From Desulforapulum autotrophicum (GTDB taxonomy: Bacteria; Desulfobacterota; Desulfobacteria; Desulfobacterales; Desulfolunaceae): a stretch of 64,000 nucleotides of DNA. Made by a program: the position numbers and the translations under genes. This document shows, in pieces, positions 36,014-44,615 of this stretch; position 1 is the stretch's first letter; every line of letters starts with the position of its first letter. The notes beneath the pieces are model-generated. The model did not search any database. It had not been told where the DNA came from and saw only the letters and a program-made list of their open reading frames with translations. Location: the NCBI GenBank assembly GCA_020723285.1, contig DYJE01000006.1, positions 159,677-223,676 on the forward strand. The letters run 5' to 3'.

Positions 36014-37897
36014 ATGAATCAGGAAAACCACAGCCAGTTCAGTCTTCTGCGCGAAAAGCGCTTCGCCCCGTTCTTCTGGACCCAGTTCGCCGGAGCGTTC
36101 AACGACAACATCTACAAAAATGTGCTGATTCTCATCATCGCGTTTCAGTCTGGCGGGACGGACCATGGCAACTCCGCCATTCTCATCAACCTTGCCGCGG
36201 GACTTTTCATCCTCCCTTTTTTCCTGTTTTCCGCCCTGGCCGGGCAGATCGCCGACAAATACGAAAAATCAGGGTTGATACGGATCGTCAAACTCGCTGA
36301 AATCATCATCATGATTTTTGCCGCCGCGGCCCTGTTCCTCGACTCGCGGATCGCCATGCTTCTCCTTCTGTTTCTCATGGGAGCCCAGTCCACCTTTTTC
36401 GGACCGGTGAAATACAGCATCATTCCCCAGCATCTGGACGAAAAGGAAATCATCGGGGGCAACGCCCTGGTGGAAATGGGCACCTTCGTCAGCATTCTCC
36501 TGGGAACCATGGCCGGGGGATACCTGGCCCAGCACGAACGCAGCTGGGCCGGAGCCGCCGTGGTCGTCACCGCCATCGCCGGGTGGCTGGTTTGCCGCTC
36601 CATTCCCCCGGCGAAACCTGCGGCCCCCACGTTGAAAATCAACTGGAACCTCATTTCGGAAACAGCGAAAACCCTGTCCTATTCGGCCCGTGAGCGCACC
36701 GTGTTTCTCTCCATCCTGGGGATTTCCTGGTTCTGGTTCCTGGGGGCCAGCTACCTCACCCAGATTCCCAATTACACCATCCAGGTGCTTCACGGCAAAG
36801 AATCGGTGGCCACCCTTCTTTTAACCATGTTTTCCGTGGGCATCGGTGGCGGATCCCTGCTCTGCGAATGGCTGTCCGGCAAAAAAGTGGAATACGGGCT
36901 CGTCCCCATCGGCTCCATCGGCCTGTGCATTTTCGGACTTGACCTGGCCTTCGCCTACCATGCCCCTTCGAACGGAGCACTCTTAGGCATTGCCGATTTC
37001 CTGAAAACACCGGGCAGCGTCCGTGTCCTTGTGGATCTGGTGTTCATCGGCGTCTTCGGCGGCCTTTACATCGTGCCCCTGTTCGCCCTGGTCCAGCTCC
37101 GGAGCGAAGCTTCCCACCGGTCCAGGGTCATCGCGGCCAACAACATCTTAAACGCCCTGTTCATGGTGGTGTCAGCGGCCATGGGTGCCTTGTTCCTGGG
37201 CGTCGCAGGGCTCACCATCCCCCAGTTTTTCGTCGTTCTGGTGGTGATGAACCTCGCCGTGGCCGTCTTCATATACGGCCTCGTTCCCGAATTCACCATG
37301 CGCTGCCTGATCTGGGTGCTCACCCATATCTTTTACAGAATCAAACATGAAAACCTGGACCTTATTCCGTCGGAAGGCCCGGCGGTCATCGTCTGCAACC
37401 ATGTGAGCTACATGGACGCCCTGATCATCGCCAGCCTGTGCCGCAGACCGGCCCGTTTCGTCACGGACCGGGACATTTTCAACATCCCGGTTCTGAACTT
37501 CATCTTCAGAACCGGCAAGGCCATTCCCATCACTTCGGCGAAAAAGGATCCGGAAACCTACGCCAAAGCCTTTGAAGCCATCGCCCAGGAACTTGACGAG
37601 GGTGAAATCGTCTGCATTTTCCCCGAAGGTCGCCTGACCCTTGACGGGGAAATCGGTGAATTCAAGAACGGCATCGAAAAAATCATCCAGAGAAACCCCG
37701 TACCCGTGGTGACCAGCGCCCTTCAGAACCTCTGGGGCAGTTTTTTCAGCCACAAGGGCGGCCGCGCCCTGACCCGCCTTCCCCGCAGGTTCTATTCCAA
37801 AATCCGGTATGTGGTGGGTAATGTCATCCCGCCCGAACAGGTCACAGCTGAACTTCTGCGTGAACACGTGGCGGAGCTTCGGGGTGACCATCGATAA
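36014..37897 (+). CDS. LplT-Aas-like fusion: MFS transporter plus PlsC acyltransferase
   Basis: A 627-residue two-part protein. Residues 1-420 form a 12-helix MFS transporter (FAPFFWTQFAGAFNDNIYKN opening, typical of LplT). Residues ~430-627 form a PlsC acyltransferase with VIVCNHVSYMDALIIAS (NH-x4-D) and CIFPEGRLTLDG. In E. coli, LplT flips lysophospholipid inward and Aas re-acylates it. The fusion would do both steps, but the acyl-ACP synthetase domain of Aas is missing, so acyl-ACP or acyl-CoA must come from elsewhere. It appears as a single gene in the inner membrane. Confidence 0.9.
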   Translation: MNQENHSQFSLLREKRFAPFFWTQFAGAFNDNIYKNVLILIIAFQSGGTDHGNSAILINLAAGLFILPFFLFSALAGQIADKYEKSGLIRIVKLAEIIIMIFAAAALFLDSRIAMLLLLFLMGAQSTFFGPVKYSIIPQHLDEKEIIGGNALVEMGTFVSILLGTMAGGYLAQHERSWAGAAVVVTAIAGWLVCRSIPPAKPAAPTLKINWNLISETAKTLSYSARERTVFLSILGISWFWFLGASYLTQIPNYTIQVLHGKESVATLLLTMFSVGIGGGSLLCEWLSGKKVEYGLVPIGSIGLCIFGLDLAFAYHAPSNGALLGIADFLKTPGSVRVLVDLVFIGVFGGLYIVPLFALVQLRSEASHRSRVIAANNILNALFMVVSAAMGALFLGVAGLTIPQFFVVLVVMNLAVAVFIYGLVPEFTMRCLIWVLTHIFYRIKHENLDLIPSEGPAVIVCNHVSYMDALIIASLCRRPARFVTDRDIFNIPVLNFIFRTGKAIPITSAKKDPETYAKAFEAIAQELDEGEIVCIFPEGRLTLDGEIGEFKNGIEKIIQRNPVPVVTSALQNLWGSFFSHKGGRALTRLPRRFYSKIRYVVGNVIPPEQVTAELLREHVAELRGDHR

Positions 37898-38392
37898 GCC
37901 ATTTTCCTGGGATTCAGGCTCCGGGACTTGCCATTTTTATATATTCCTTGGGTCCGCCTTTATGGTATAGAAACAAAAACACCGTCTCATGACAGCCCAA
38001 GCAGTCGGGCTCACGCCCTGCGTATGCCTCATATGTTTTACCGGGTTAAAAAGTGGGTTTGTCATTCCGGGCGGCTGGTGTTGGAAAGACGACGTTTGCG
38101 TCGTGAACAGGCACGAAAGGGCCTTTCAGGTTGAAAAGCAAGCCGACCCGGAATCCATGGTCAAACAGGCATGGATTCCGGGTCGGAAAAAAGCCCCCGC
38201 CCGGAATGACAGGAACTAAAGAGCAGGACATGGAAGAGGCATTGAGGAACGCGTTAACGCAACATGTTCTGGCTAATGGAATGCACGACTGCCGCTGTCA
38301 GATACGATTTGTGATGTCCAGCAGACATATTCTCTCGCCCCGCAACACAGTCGGGCAAGAGCCCGTACATGATGTATTATGGAGGCTCCACC
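37898..38392. other. 495-base intergenic region holding a nested inverted-repeat element
   Basis: No convincing gene. The centre is the palindromic element at 38061-38210. The last 15 bases (GGAGGCTCCACC before 38393) are the ribosome-binding site of the next gene. Confidence 0.55.
38061..38210. repeat. 150-bp MITE/REP-like element with nested inverted repeats
   Basis: The outer arms are GTCATTCCGGGCG (38061-38073) and its exact complement CGCCCGGAATGAC (38198-38210). Inside is a perfect 17-bp stem, CCGACCCGGAATCCATG (38143-38159) with CATGGATTCCGGGTCGG (38170-38186) around a 10-base loop. There is no gene inside. TCATTCCGGGC / GGAATGAC palindromes are a common form of dispersed non-coding repeat in bacteria. 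There is only one copy in this window. Confidence 0.75.
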
Positions 38393-38713
38393 ATGGATCA
38401 TAGACCGGTGGTCAAAGATCATCAGCACGTCACGCCCAAAGAAACGGAGACTGTTTCTCCGGCTCTGCCTTTTTCTCCCTTCCCGTCATTTTTTCCGTTC
38501 ATCCGTTTCACGTACTCCCATACCACGGTGGAAAGCGACGGAAAAACCACCGAAATCAAGGCTGAAGAACACCGTTATGAAAACGGCCGCCTGGAATCGA
38601 AACGGTTTCAGGGAGAGATGGAAGGTGACGCCATGAACGTTTTTACGAAAATCGTCGAACAGCAGATGACCCTGTTCATGAAATCCTTCTCCCTGTTTCT
38701 GCCTTTCAAATAA
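38393..38713 (+). CDS. Small uncharacterised protein upstream of radical SAM gene
   Basis: A 106-residue protein of no recognised family. The N-terminal ~45 residues are Pro/Phe-rich (PALPFSPFPSFFPFIRF). The middle is charged (KTTEIKAEEHRYENGRLESK) and looks like a beta-hairpin repeat. The end is hydrophobic (IVEQQMTLFMKSFSLFLPFK) and could be an amphipathic helix. It has a good GGAGG site and ends 11 bases before the radical SAM gene, so it may be its partner or peptide-like accessory. Function unknown. Confidence 0.6.
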   Translation: MDHRPVVKDHQHVTPKETETVSPALPFSPFPSFFPFIRFTYSHTTVESDGKTTEIKAEEHRYENGRLESKRFQGEMEGDAMNVFTKIVEQQMTLFMKSFSLFLPFK

Positions 38714-38724
38714 GGAGCACACCC

Positions 38725-40620
38725 ATGACCCAGGTCCTTCTTGTCCAGCTTCCCATCCCCCGGCTCAACTTCGGTAAAAAAACAGGCAACATCCCCCTGG
38801 GAGCCGCCTGCCTGAAACAGGCCGCAGCCGGTCTTCCCGGTGTCCGGGTTGACATCCTTCCCGAAAGCGTCGCCTCATACCTGGGAGACGCCGCCCTCAA
38901 GGACCTGATCCTCGAAAAACGACCGGAGATCCTGGGCTTCACGCTGTTCAACTGGAATGTGGAACGGTCTCTGGCCCTTGCTGAAGACATCAGGAAACAC
39001 CACGCCTGCCGGATCGTGGTTGGGGGGCCGGAAGTGACCCCGGACAACCGGCTGATCCGGAATCCCGTCGTGGACACCCGCGTCTACGGTGACGGCGAAT
39101 CCTCATTCATCACACTCCTCACCTGGGAGGGAAAATTCCCTGCGGAACTGTCCTCAGGCTCCGAATCCCTGTTCGTCTCGGCCACAAGCCCATACATCGA
39201 GGGACTTCTGGAACCCCATGTCGAAAACCTCATGCTCCTCGAAACCCAGAGGGGCTGTCCGTATCATTGCGGATTCTGCTTTTACAACAAATCCCGGGGC
39301 GGCCTCTCCTTCAAGGATGAAAAGCACCTGCTCGACGGCGTGAGATGGGCCGTGGACTTCGGCATTGAGGAACTGTATCTCCTGGACCCGTCTCTGAACG
39401 CAAGACCGGGCCTCAAAGAGACCCTTAAAAAAATTGCGGATATCAACGGAAAAAAACGGGTATCCATCACCAGCGAAATCCGGGCGGAATCCATCGATGA
39501 GGAGCTTGCGGACCTTTTTTTGAAGGCCGGGTTCAGCGGGTTTGAGATCGGCCTCCAAACCACGAACAAAAAAGCCCTGACCGTGATGAGGCGGCCCACG
39601 GACCTCAAAAAATTCCTGAAAGGTTCCCTGCTGCTCAAAGAACGGGAGATCCTGCCCCGCATCGACCTCATTGCCGGCCTGCCGGGCGACGATCTTGCCG
39701 GATTCCGGCGTTCCATCGGGTTCATCGCGGAAAACAGCCTGGATGACGATGTGCAGGTGTTTCCCCTTTCCGTGCTGCCCGGCACCTCGTTCCGGAAAAA
39801 CAGTGAAAAACTCCATTTGACTTACGAAGCGTCACCGCCTTACACCATCATCGAAACCGACACCTATTCCAGAGAGGATCTCCTTCTTTCATTCGACTAC
39901 GCCGAGTCGCTGTTTGACGTGGCTCTGTTTCCCCTGCCGGAGCTGAATGTGGCATGGAAACGGAAAGCCCCTGAAAACCAGGGGGATATCCATGTCCGGA
40001 TCGGCAGTGACCGCTTCCTGTCCCGGCTTCTGCTTGAGGATTACAGACCGGAAGACGAAATCAGGGCCCTTGCGGAAAAACTGACTTGCCCCTACCAGAT
40101 CTATGTGGGCCCGAAGGTTTCCGACCCGGACTACCTGGCCGGAATCGTCACGATCACCTCGTCGGCCAACCCTTTCACGCCCTTTGAAGTCATCTTCATC
40201 GACCCTGCAGGCGTTCCCGACACCGACAGCCTGCTGTCCCATGTCAGACTGAAGCGACCCCATTACCTGGATCACGACCTCCGTTACCTGTACTCCCGTG
40301 AAGGCAACAGGGCCGTGCTCTTCACGGTGATCGCAGCCTGGAACACCCTTGTTTTTTCAGGAGACATGAAACGACAGATCTATTACTGGACCCAGGAACG
40401 GCTGCCCGAGCCCGAGGAAATGGACGAACTCAGCGATTTTCCCGGCATCGTCATCGACAACACCCTGGCCGACACGAAAATCCGTGACTGGCAGGATCAT
40501 TTCGCGCCGTCGGCGGATTACATCCCCCAGATCTGTTTTGCCCGGATCGACCGGCAGATGTGCTGGCTGGAACTGACCCTGGGGGATGAGTACTGCATGC
40601 AGAGCCTGAATTTTTATTAG
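38725..40620 (+). CDS. B12-binding-type radical SAM protein with extra C-terminal domain
   Basis: A 631-residue protein. The N-terminal Rossmann-like region (TGNIPLGAACLKQAAAGLPG; EILGFTLFNWNVERSLALA; CRIVVGGPEVTP) is cobalamin-binding in type. The radical SAM core has ETQRGCPYHCGFCFYNKSRG near residue 180 (CxxxCxxC) and GFEIGLQTTNKKALTVMRR. The last ~200 residues are not recognised. The next gene back is the small 106-residue protein. The substrate is unknown; this class includes methyltransferases and peptide-modifying enzymes. Confidence 0.83.
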   Translation: MTQVLLVQLPIPRLNFGKKTGNIPLGAACLKQAAAGLPGVRVDILPESVASYLGDAALKDLILEKRPEILGFTLFNWNVERSLALAEDIRKHHACRIVVGGPEVTPDNRLIRNPVVDTRVYGDGESSFITLLTWEGKFPAELSSGSESLFVSATSPYIEGLLEPHVENLMLLETQRGCPYHCGFCFYNKSRGGLSFKDEKHLLDGVRWAVDFGIEELYLLDPSLNARPGLKETLKKIADINGKKRVSITSEIRAESIDEELADLFLKAGFSGFEIGLQTTNKKALTVMRRPTDLKKFLKGSLLLKEREILPRIDLIAGLPGDDLAGFRRSIGFIAENSLDDDVQVFPLSVLPGTSFRKNSEKLHLTYEASPPYTIIETDTYSREDLLLSFDYAESLFDVALFPLPELNVAWKRKAPENQGDIHVRIGSDRFLSRLLLEDYRPEDEIRALAEKLTCPYQIYVGPKVSDPDYLAGIVTITSSANPFTPFEVIFIDPAGVPDTDSLLSHVRLKRPHYLDHDLRYLYSREGNRAVLFTVIAAWNTLVFSGDMKRQIYYWTQERLPEPEEMDELSDFPGIVIDNTLADTKIRDWQDHFAPSADYIPQICFARIDRQMCWLELTLGDEYCMQSLNFY

Positions 40621-40630
40621 CGAATCGGCA

Positions 40631-42808
40631 TTACGAATCACGGGTCAGCGTTTCGATGAAATGGCCGATGGTGTCGTAAACCCGTTCCGATCCTTCATGC
40701 AGCAGGATGCCGTGGCGTTTGATGTTGAACAGATGGTATTCCTTGCGCTCCGACCCCAGGTGGTCATACAGGGACCGGGCCCCGCTGATGTTCAGAATCG
40801 GGTCTGCACCGGACTGGAGAATCAGGGCCGGAACCTTGATGTCCTTGAGCCGGTCTTCCAGACCGTGCATCAGACGGCCGATTTCCCTGACGCCGGCGAT
40901 GGGATTCCGGGTGTAGTTGATGTGGGGGTTTTCCGGGTGGTTTTCCACAAACTCCTTTTTCACCGGCTCCACATGGAATTTCTCCATAATCAGATTCCAC
41001 AGCGTCATGGCCGGAATGAACTTTGTCGAAAAATCCTTGAGCTTCATGGGCGGAGACACGGCCACCACACCTTTGACGCCCCCTTTCGTCCCCTGGAGCC
41101 TGAGCGCCAGATCGAGCGCCAGTCCCGCGCCCGTTGAAAAGCCGCCCACCACAAGCTTCTCGCAGTGGTTCAGCATCATCACGCAGCCTTCTTCAGCGCT
41201 CTGAACCCACTCCATGTATTTCCGTTCCGCAAGATCGTCCGGGGATGTCCCATGCCCCTTGAGCCTGGGCACATAGACACTGTAACCCATGCGGTTCAGA
41301 TATTCGGCAAGCCCCCGCATTTCTGCAGGTGCGGCCATGTATCCGTGGATCAGAACCACACCCAGGTCTGTCCTGTCGCCTTCGAGAAGGTAGGGCCGTC
41401 CGATGGTTTTTTCCCTGGATTCGCCTTCATGGTGGTATTCCCAGTAATCCCTTTCAAACTCCCGCAAGGCATGATGCCTGAGCTGCTCGAACACCATATG
41501 GCGGATATGGTCACTGCTGTCCCCTGCAAGCAGACTGATGTTGTACTGAAGGTTGAACAGCGGCTCCACCTCGTTGGCCATGACCAGCATGGGATTCTCG
41601 ATGCGCACCGAATGAAAATCCGTGTCTTCGTTGAACGTGTCCACATTCTTGACGATGTACCCCTCGTCATCGATGCTTAAAAGGCCTTTGTCCATGGCAA
41701 AAGAGATGAAATTGTCAAATTTTCCGTATCGGTCATCGGTGAGAAGATGAATCTGGTTTTCAAGCATGCTCCGGTGCTTGAAGCAGCGTTCATCGCAGAG
41801 ATCCAGGGTGGCCGCCAGAAAGACCCGGCGTTTGAGATCGCCCACGTCGATACGCTCGTCATGCATGCGGGTGAGGATGGAGGCGAACAGATGGTCATGG
41901 TTCACCGTGGTCATGCTGTAAATGGACGTCATGTACCCGTGCATGATGTTCAACGCCGATTTTTCCAGAATGCTTTTGGACACTATGGGGTCGTCGAACC
42001 CGATGGAACCCTGTGACCCGATGTCCCACTGGATCACCGGATCCTTGAGATAAGGCCTGATCCTGATGGGATCATCGAAACGAATGTCCACATCCACGCC
42101 GGACAGGATCATGGTGCCTTCGGTCATGATCTCCTCGATCAGCCTTTCCGACGGATTGTCCATGATGCTTTCCGCCAGTCGGCTCAGGATGTTCTCCCTG
42201 GACCGAATGGGGTAGTATGTGATGTTCACCGGAACGATGTAAGTGCTTCGGCCAAGAACAGGCTCCACCGATTCCAGTTCAAACAGATCCGTCAGTTTTT
42301 CAAGTTCATCGGGGTCATGGGACGCCAGATGCCGTATCCGCTCACGATAGAACTCCGTGCGCAAGGCCAGGGTCGCAGCTCCGGTGTGGGGTTTCCGAGC
42401 GCCCCTGTCGGTGTTGAGCATAAATTCCCCTTTGTCGATGAGCTTTTTGTTCTTCATCATCAGACCTTCGGGAAAAATGATCCAGTTGGCTTCGCCGGTC
42501 AAAAGACTTTTCACCATCAGCGTGTCCCTGTGGGGGTCCCGTGTGGAGATGGCCCCGGCCTGGCTGATGAATTCACCCACAATCCCCCTGAACAGCCCGG
42601 AATCCGCCAGGGACCAAACCGGCACACCCGTTATTTTCTGGATCTGCATGGGCAGGAAAATCGTTTCGATGCGTGTGAAGTGATTGACCACGAAGATGAT
42701 GGACCCATCGGGGATGTTTTCCGTACCATGGAGGCTGATTCTCGTCCGCGCCATGTTGTATATCTTTCTGATGGCGAATTCAGTGGTCAGAAAAGCGACT
42801 TTGTTCAT
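40631..42808 (-). CDS. PlsC-like acyltransferase fused to alpha/beta hydrolase
   Basis: A 725-residue fusion. Residues ~20-330 resemble PlsC/LPLAT acyltransferases with IIFVVNHFTRIETIFLP (H-x4-E where PlsC normally has H-x4-D) and NWIIFPEGLMMKNKK. A helical linker region follows (~340-460). From ~475 an alpha/beta hydrolase of the monoacylglycerol-lipase type has VVLIHGYMAAPAEM, the elbow VVGGFSTGAGLALDL, Asp in ILQSGADPILN and His in KRHGILLHEG. Having acyl addition and acyl removal in one chain suggests lipid remodelling; the substrate is unknown. It converges on the radical SAM gene with 10 bases between stops. Confidence 0.82.
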   Translation of the reverse strand: MNKVAFLTTEFAIRKIYNMARTRISLHGTENIPDGSIIFVVNHFTRIETIFLPMQIQKITGVPVWSLADSGLFRGIVGEFISQAGAISTRDPHRDTLMVKSLLTGEANWIIFPEGLMMKNKKLIDKGEFMLNTDRGARKPHTGAATLALRTEFYRERIRHLASHDPDELEKLTDLFELESVEPVLGRSTYIVPVNITYYPIRSRENILSRLAESIMDNPSERLIEEIMTEGTMILSGVDVDIRFDDPIRIRPYLKDPVIQWDIGSQGSIGFDDPIVSKSILEKSALNIMHGYMTSIYSMTTVNHDHLFASILTRMHDERIDVGDLKRRVFLAATLDLCDERCFKHRSMLENQIHLLTDDRYGKFDNFISFAMDKGLLSIDDEGYIVKNVDTFNEDTDFHSVRIENPMLVMANEVEPLFNLQYNISLLAGDSSDHIRHMVFEQLRHHALREFERDYWEYHHEGESREKTIGRPYLLEGDRTDLGVVLIHGYMAAPAEMRGLAEYLNRMGYSVYVPRLKGHGTSPDDLAERKYMEWVQSAEEGCVMMLNHCEKLVVGGFSTGAGLALDLALRLQGTKGGVKGVVAVSPPMKLKDFSTKFIPAMTLWNLIMEKFHVEPVKKEFVENHPENPHINYTRNPIAGVREIGRLMHGLEDRLKDIKVPALILQSGADPILNISGARSLYDHLGSERKEYHLFNIKRHGILLHEGSERVYDTIGHFIETLTRDS

Positions 42809-42984
42809 TCTGCCTCCCTATGGATGCCATTACAAGCCCTGAGCCCCCTGAACGAGGCGCTGGGCAAACCCCAGGTTCATTTTTGCATTGCAACATAAAG
42901 CAGTTTGTTCACACGCCCGGATAATCTGACTATATACATTCCCCGCTTTTTATTCAATATCCCACAGGTGATAATAATCAAGGA

Positions 42985-43013
42985 TTGACATGGTCCGGCT
43001 ATGCCGTTAAAGT
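42985..43013 (+). promoter_or_regulatory. Candidate sigma-70 promoter for the tRNA-thiolation operon
   Basis: TTGACA at 42985-42990 is a perfect -35 box, with TAAAGT at 43008-43013 after a 17-base spacer. It lies 74 bases before the first start codon of the operon. Confidence 0.45.
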
Positions 43014-43086
43014 TGTCATTTCTTTGAACAACCTTGATCAAGACGGATGCTTTTAGCCGTCATGAATATATAAAAAGATCTGGAGG

Positions 43087-43521
43087 ATGACCGTGTATTC
43101 GAGAATACTCATGCTTCGTTTCCCCAAGGAAGCGATCAATCAGCCTGTGGTGTGTTACCTGGCCAAGGATTTCAACCTGACCTTCGCCATTCAGCACGCC
43201 AGCATATTCCCAAGAAAGGAAGGCGTCATGGTTCTCGAACTGTCCGGAACCAAGGCCAACTTCAAAAAAGGCATCGAGTTCCTCAAAAGCCGTGGCGTGA
43301 AAGTCCAGAACGCGGCCCAGGAAGTGGTCCGCATCATGGACAACTGCACCCACTGCGGAGCCTGCACCGCCGTCTGTCCCACCGGGGCCCTTTATATCAA
43401 ACGGCCTGAAATGAGCGTGGAATTCGACCAGGAAAAATGCAGTGTCTGCGAACTCTGTGTCCTCACCTGCCCCACCCGGGCCATGAAAGTCAATCCCAAA
43501 AACGAACTCTTCTTCGGATGA
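43087..43521 (+). CDS. NIL-domain ferredoxin with two 4Fe-4S clusters
   Basis: A 144-residue protein. The N-terminal NIL domain (about 5-75: RILMLRFPKEAINQPVVCYL) is a ligand-binding fold also found after methionine ABC ATPases. The ferredoxin part has CTHCGACTAVCPTGA and CSVCELCVLTCPTRA. In methanogens NIL-ferredoxins take part in sulfur incorporation from sulfide. The start needs care: GGAGG directly abuts the ATG at 43087, while a GTG two codons later (43093) sits at the ideal 6-base distance and may be the real start. The stop overlaps mnmA (ATGA). Confidence 0.85.
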   Translation: MTVYSRILMLRFPKEAINQPVVCYLAKDFNLTFAIQHASIFPRKEGVMVLELSGTKANFKKGIEFLKSRGVKVQNAAQEVVRIMDNCTHCGACTAVCPTGALYIKRPEMSVEFDQEKCSVCELCVLTCPTRAMKVNPKNELFFG

Positions 43522-44615
43522 AACAACGCATTGCCGTGGCCATCAGCGGCGGTATCGACTCCCTTTACGCCGCCCGTCTCCTGATCCGGGAAGGTCACGA
43601 GGTGACGGGCATCCATTTTGTCACGGGATACGGCGGATTCCCTCCCAGGCCCACTGACCATAAACCCGACACGAACGGCACCGTGATATGCCAAGGCACT
43701 CCCGACGAAACCGTGGTCTCCGCCATGTCCTTTATCTCCGCGCAGCTGGGCATCCCCATCCATGTGATGGACGTGTCGGCGGCGTTCGAATCGTCGGTGG
43801 TGAATTACTTTGCCGGGCAATACCAGAAAGGCGAAACACCCAATCCCTGCCTCACCTGCAACCCCCGGATCAAGTTCGGCCTTGTTCTCGATTACGCCGA
43901 AAGGATAGGTGCCGATTTCCTGGCCACCGGTCACTACGCCCGGACAACCTTGGATGTGAACGGCCATGCCCGGCTGTTCAAAGGTGCGGACGCCGCCAAG
44001 GACCAGTCCTACTTTCTCGCGTTCCTGAAACAGGACGCGCTGAAAAAGGCCCTGTTTCCCCTGGGCGGCCTGACCAAATCGGCCATCACAGCCCTGGCCG
44101 CCGCCGAGGGGCTTGAACCCGTCAGCCAGAAAGAAAGCCAGGACGTGTGTTTCATCCCCGGCGATTACAAGGATTTTCTTCTGAACAGGCCGGGTTTCCA
44201 TCATAAACATGGTGACATCCGCACCCTTGACGGAAAAAAAGTCGGCATGCACAAAGGGCTTCATTCATTCACCATCGGCCAAAGGCGGGGCATCAACTGC
44301 CCGGCCGCCTTTCCGTATTACGTGGTCCGCCTGGACACGGAGACCCACACCCTTTATGTGGGAGAAAAACACGAACTCCTGTCCGACCGGTTTCATGTCC
44401 ACGGCCTGTCTTTTATAGATGAACCGTCCCGGTTCCCTTGCGACCTCACGGTCCGCATCCGGTATTCCCACAAAGGAACCGCCGCCACACTGATCCGGGA
44501 ATCCGGTGACAGCCTCATGGTGCAGTGCCACGAACCGGTCATGTCCGTCACAAAGGGCCAGGGAGCGGTGTTCTACCGGGGCGACGAAGTGATAGGCGGA
44601 GGATGGATCGCATGA
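43518..44615 (+). CDS. mnmA: tRNA 2-thiouridine synthase MnmA
   Basis: A 365-residue thiouridylase that puts sulfur on U34 of tRNAs for Lys, Glu and Gln. The PP-loop is AISGGIDSLYAA. The catalytic Cys111 is in TPNPCLTCNPRIKF and the persulfide Cys211 in SQDVCFIPGDY. KGADAAKDQSYFLAFL and HKGLHSFTIGQRRGI are typical blocks. The start overlaps the NIL-ferredoxin stop by 4 bases and its stop overlaps the mtaB start by 4 bases. In most bacteria IscS and Tus proteins supply sulfur. The coupled ferredoxin suggests a different, possibly sulfide-fed, route. The region between residues 35 and 60 (VTGYGGFPPRPTDHKPDTNG) looks variant. Confidence 0.88.
   Translation: MKQRIAVAISGGIDSLYAARLLIREGHEVTGIHFVTGYGGFPPRPTDHKPDTNGTVICQGTPDETVVSAMSFISAQLGIPIHVMDVSAAFESSVVNYFAGQYQKGETPNPCLTCNPRIKFGLVLDYAERIGADFLATGHYARTTLDVNGHARLFKGADAAKDQSYFLAFLKQDALKKALFPLGGLTKSAITALAAAEGLEPVSQKESQDVCFIPGDYKDFLLNRPGFHHKHGDIRTLDGKKVGMHKGLHSFTIGQRRGINCPAAFPYYVVRLDTETHTLYVGEKHELLSDRFHVHGLSFIDEPSRFPCDLTVRIRYSHKGTAATLIRESGDSLMVQCHEPVMSVTKGQGAVFYRGDEVIGGGWIA

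Noticed and set aside
38230..38400. Short coding region starting ATGGAAGAGGC before the small-protein gene
   Set aside because: Weak start context, low-quality translation and it lies right after the palindromic element; not supported as a gene.
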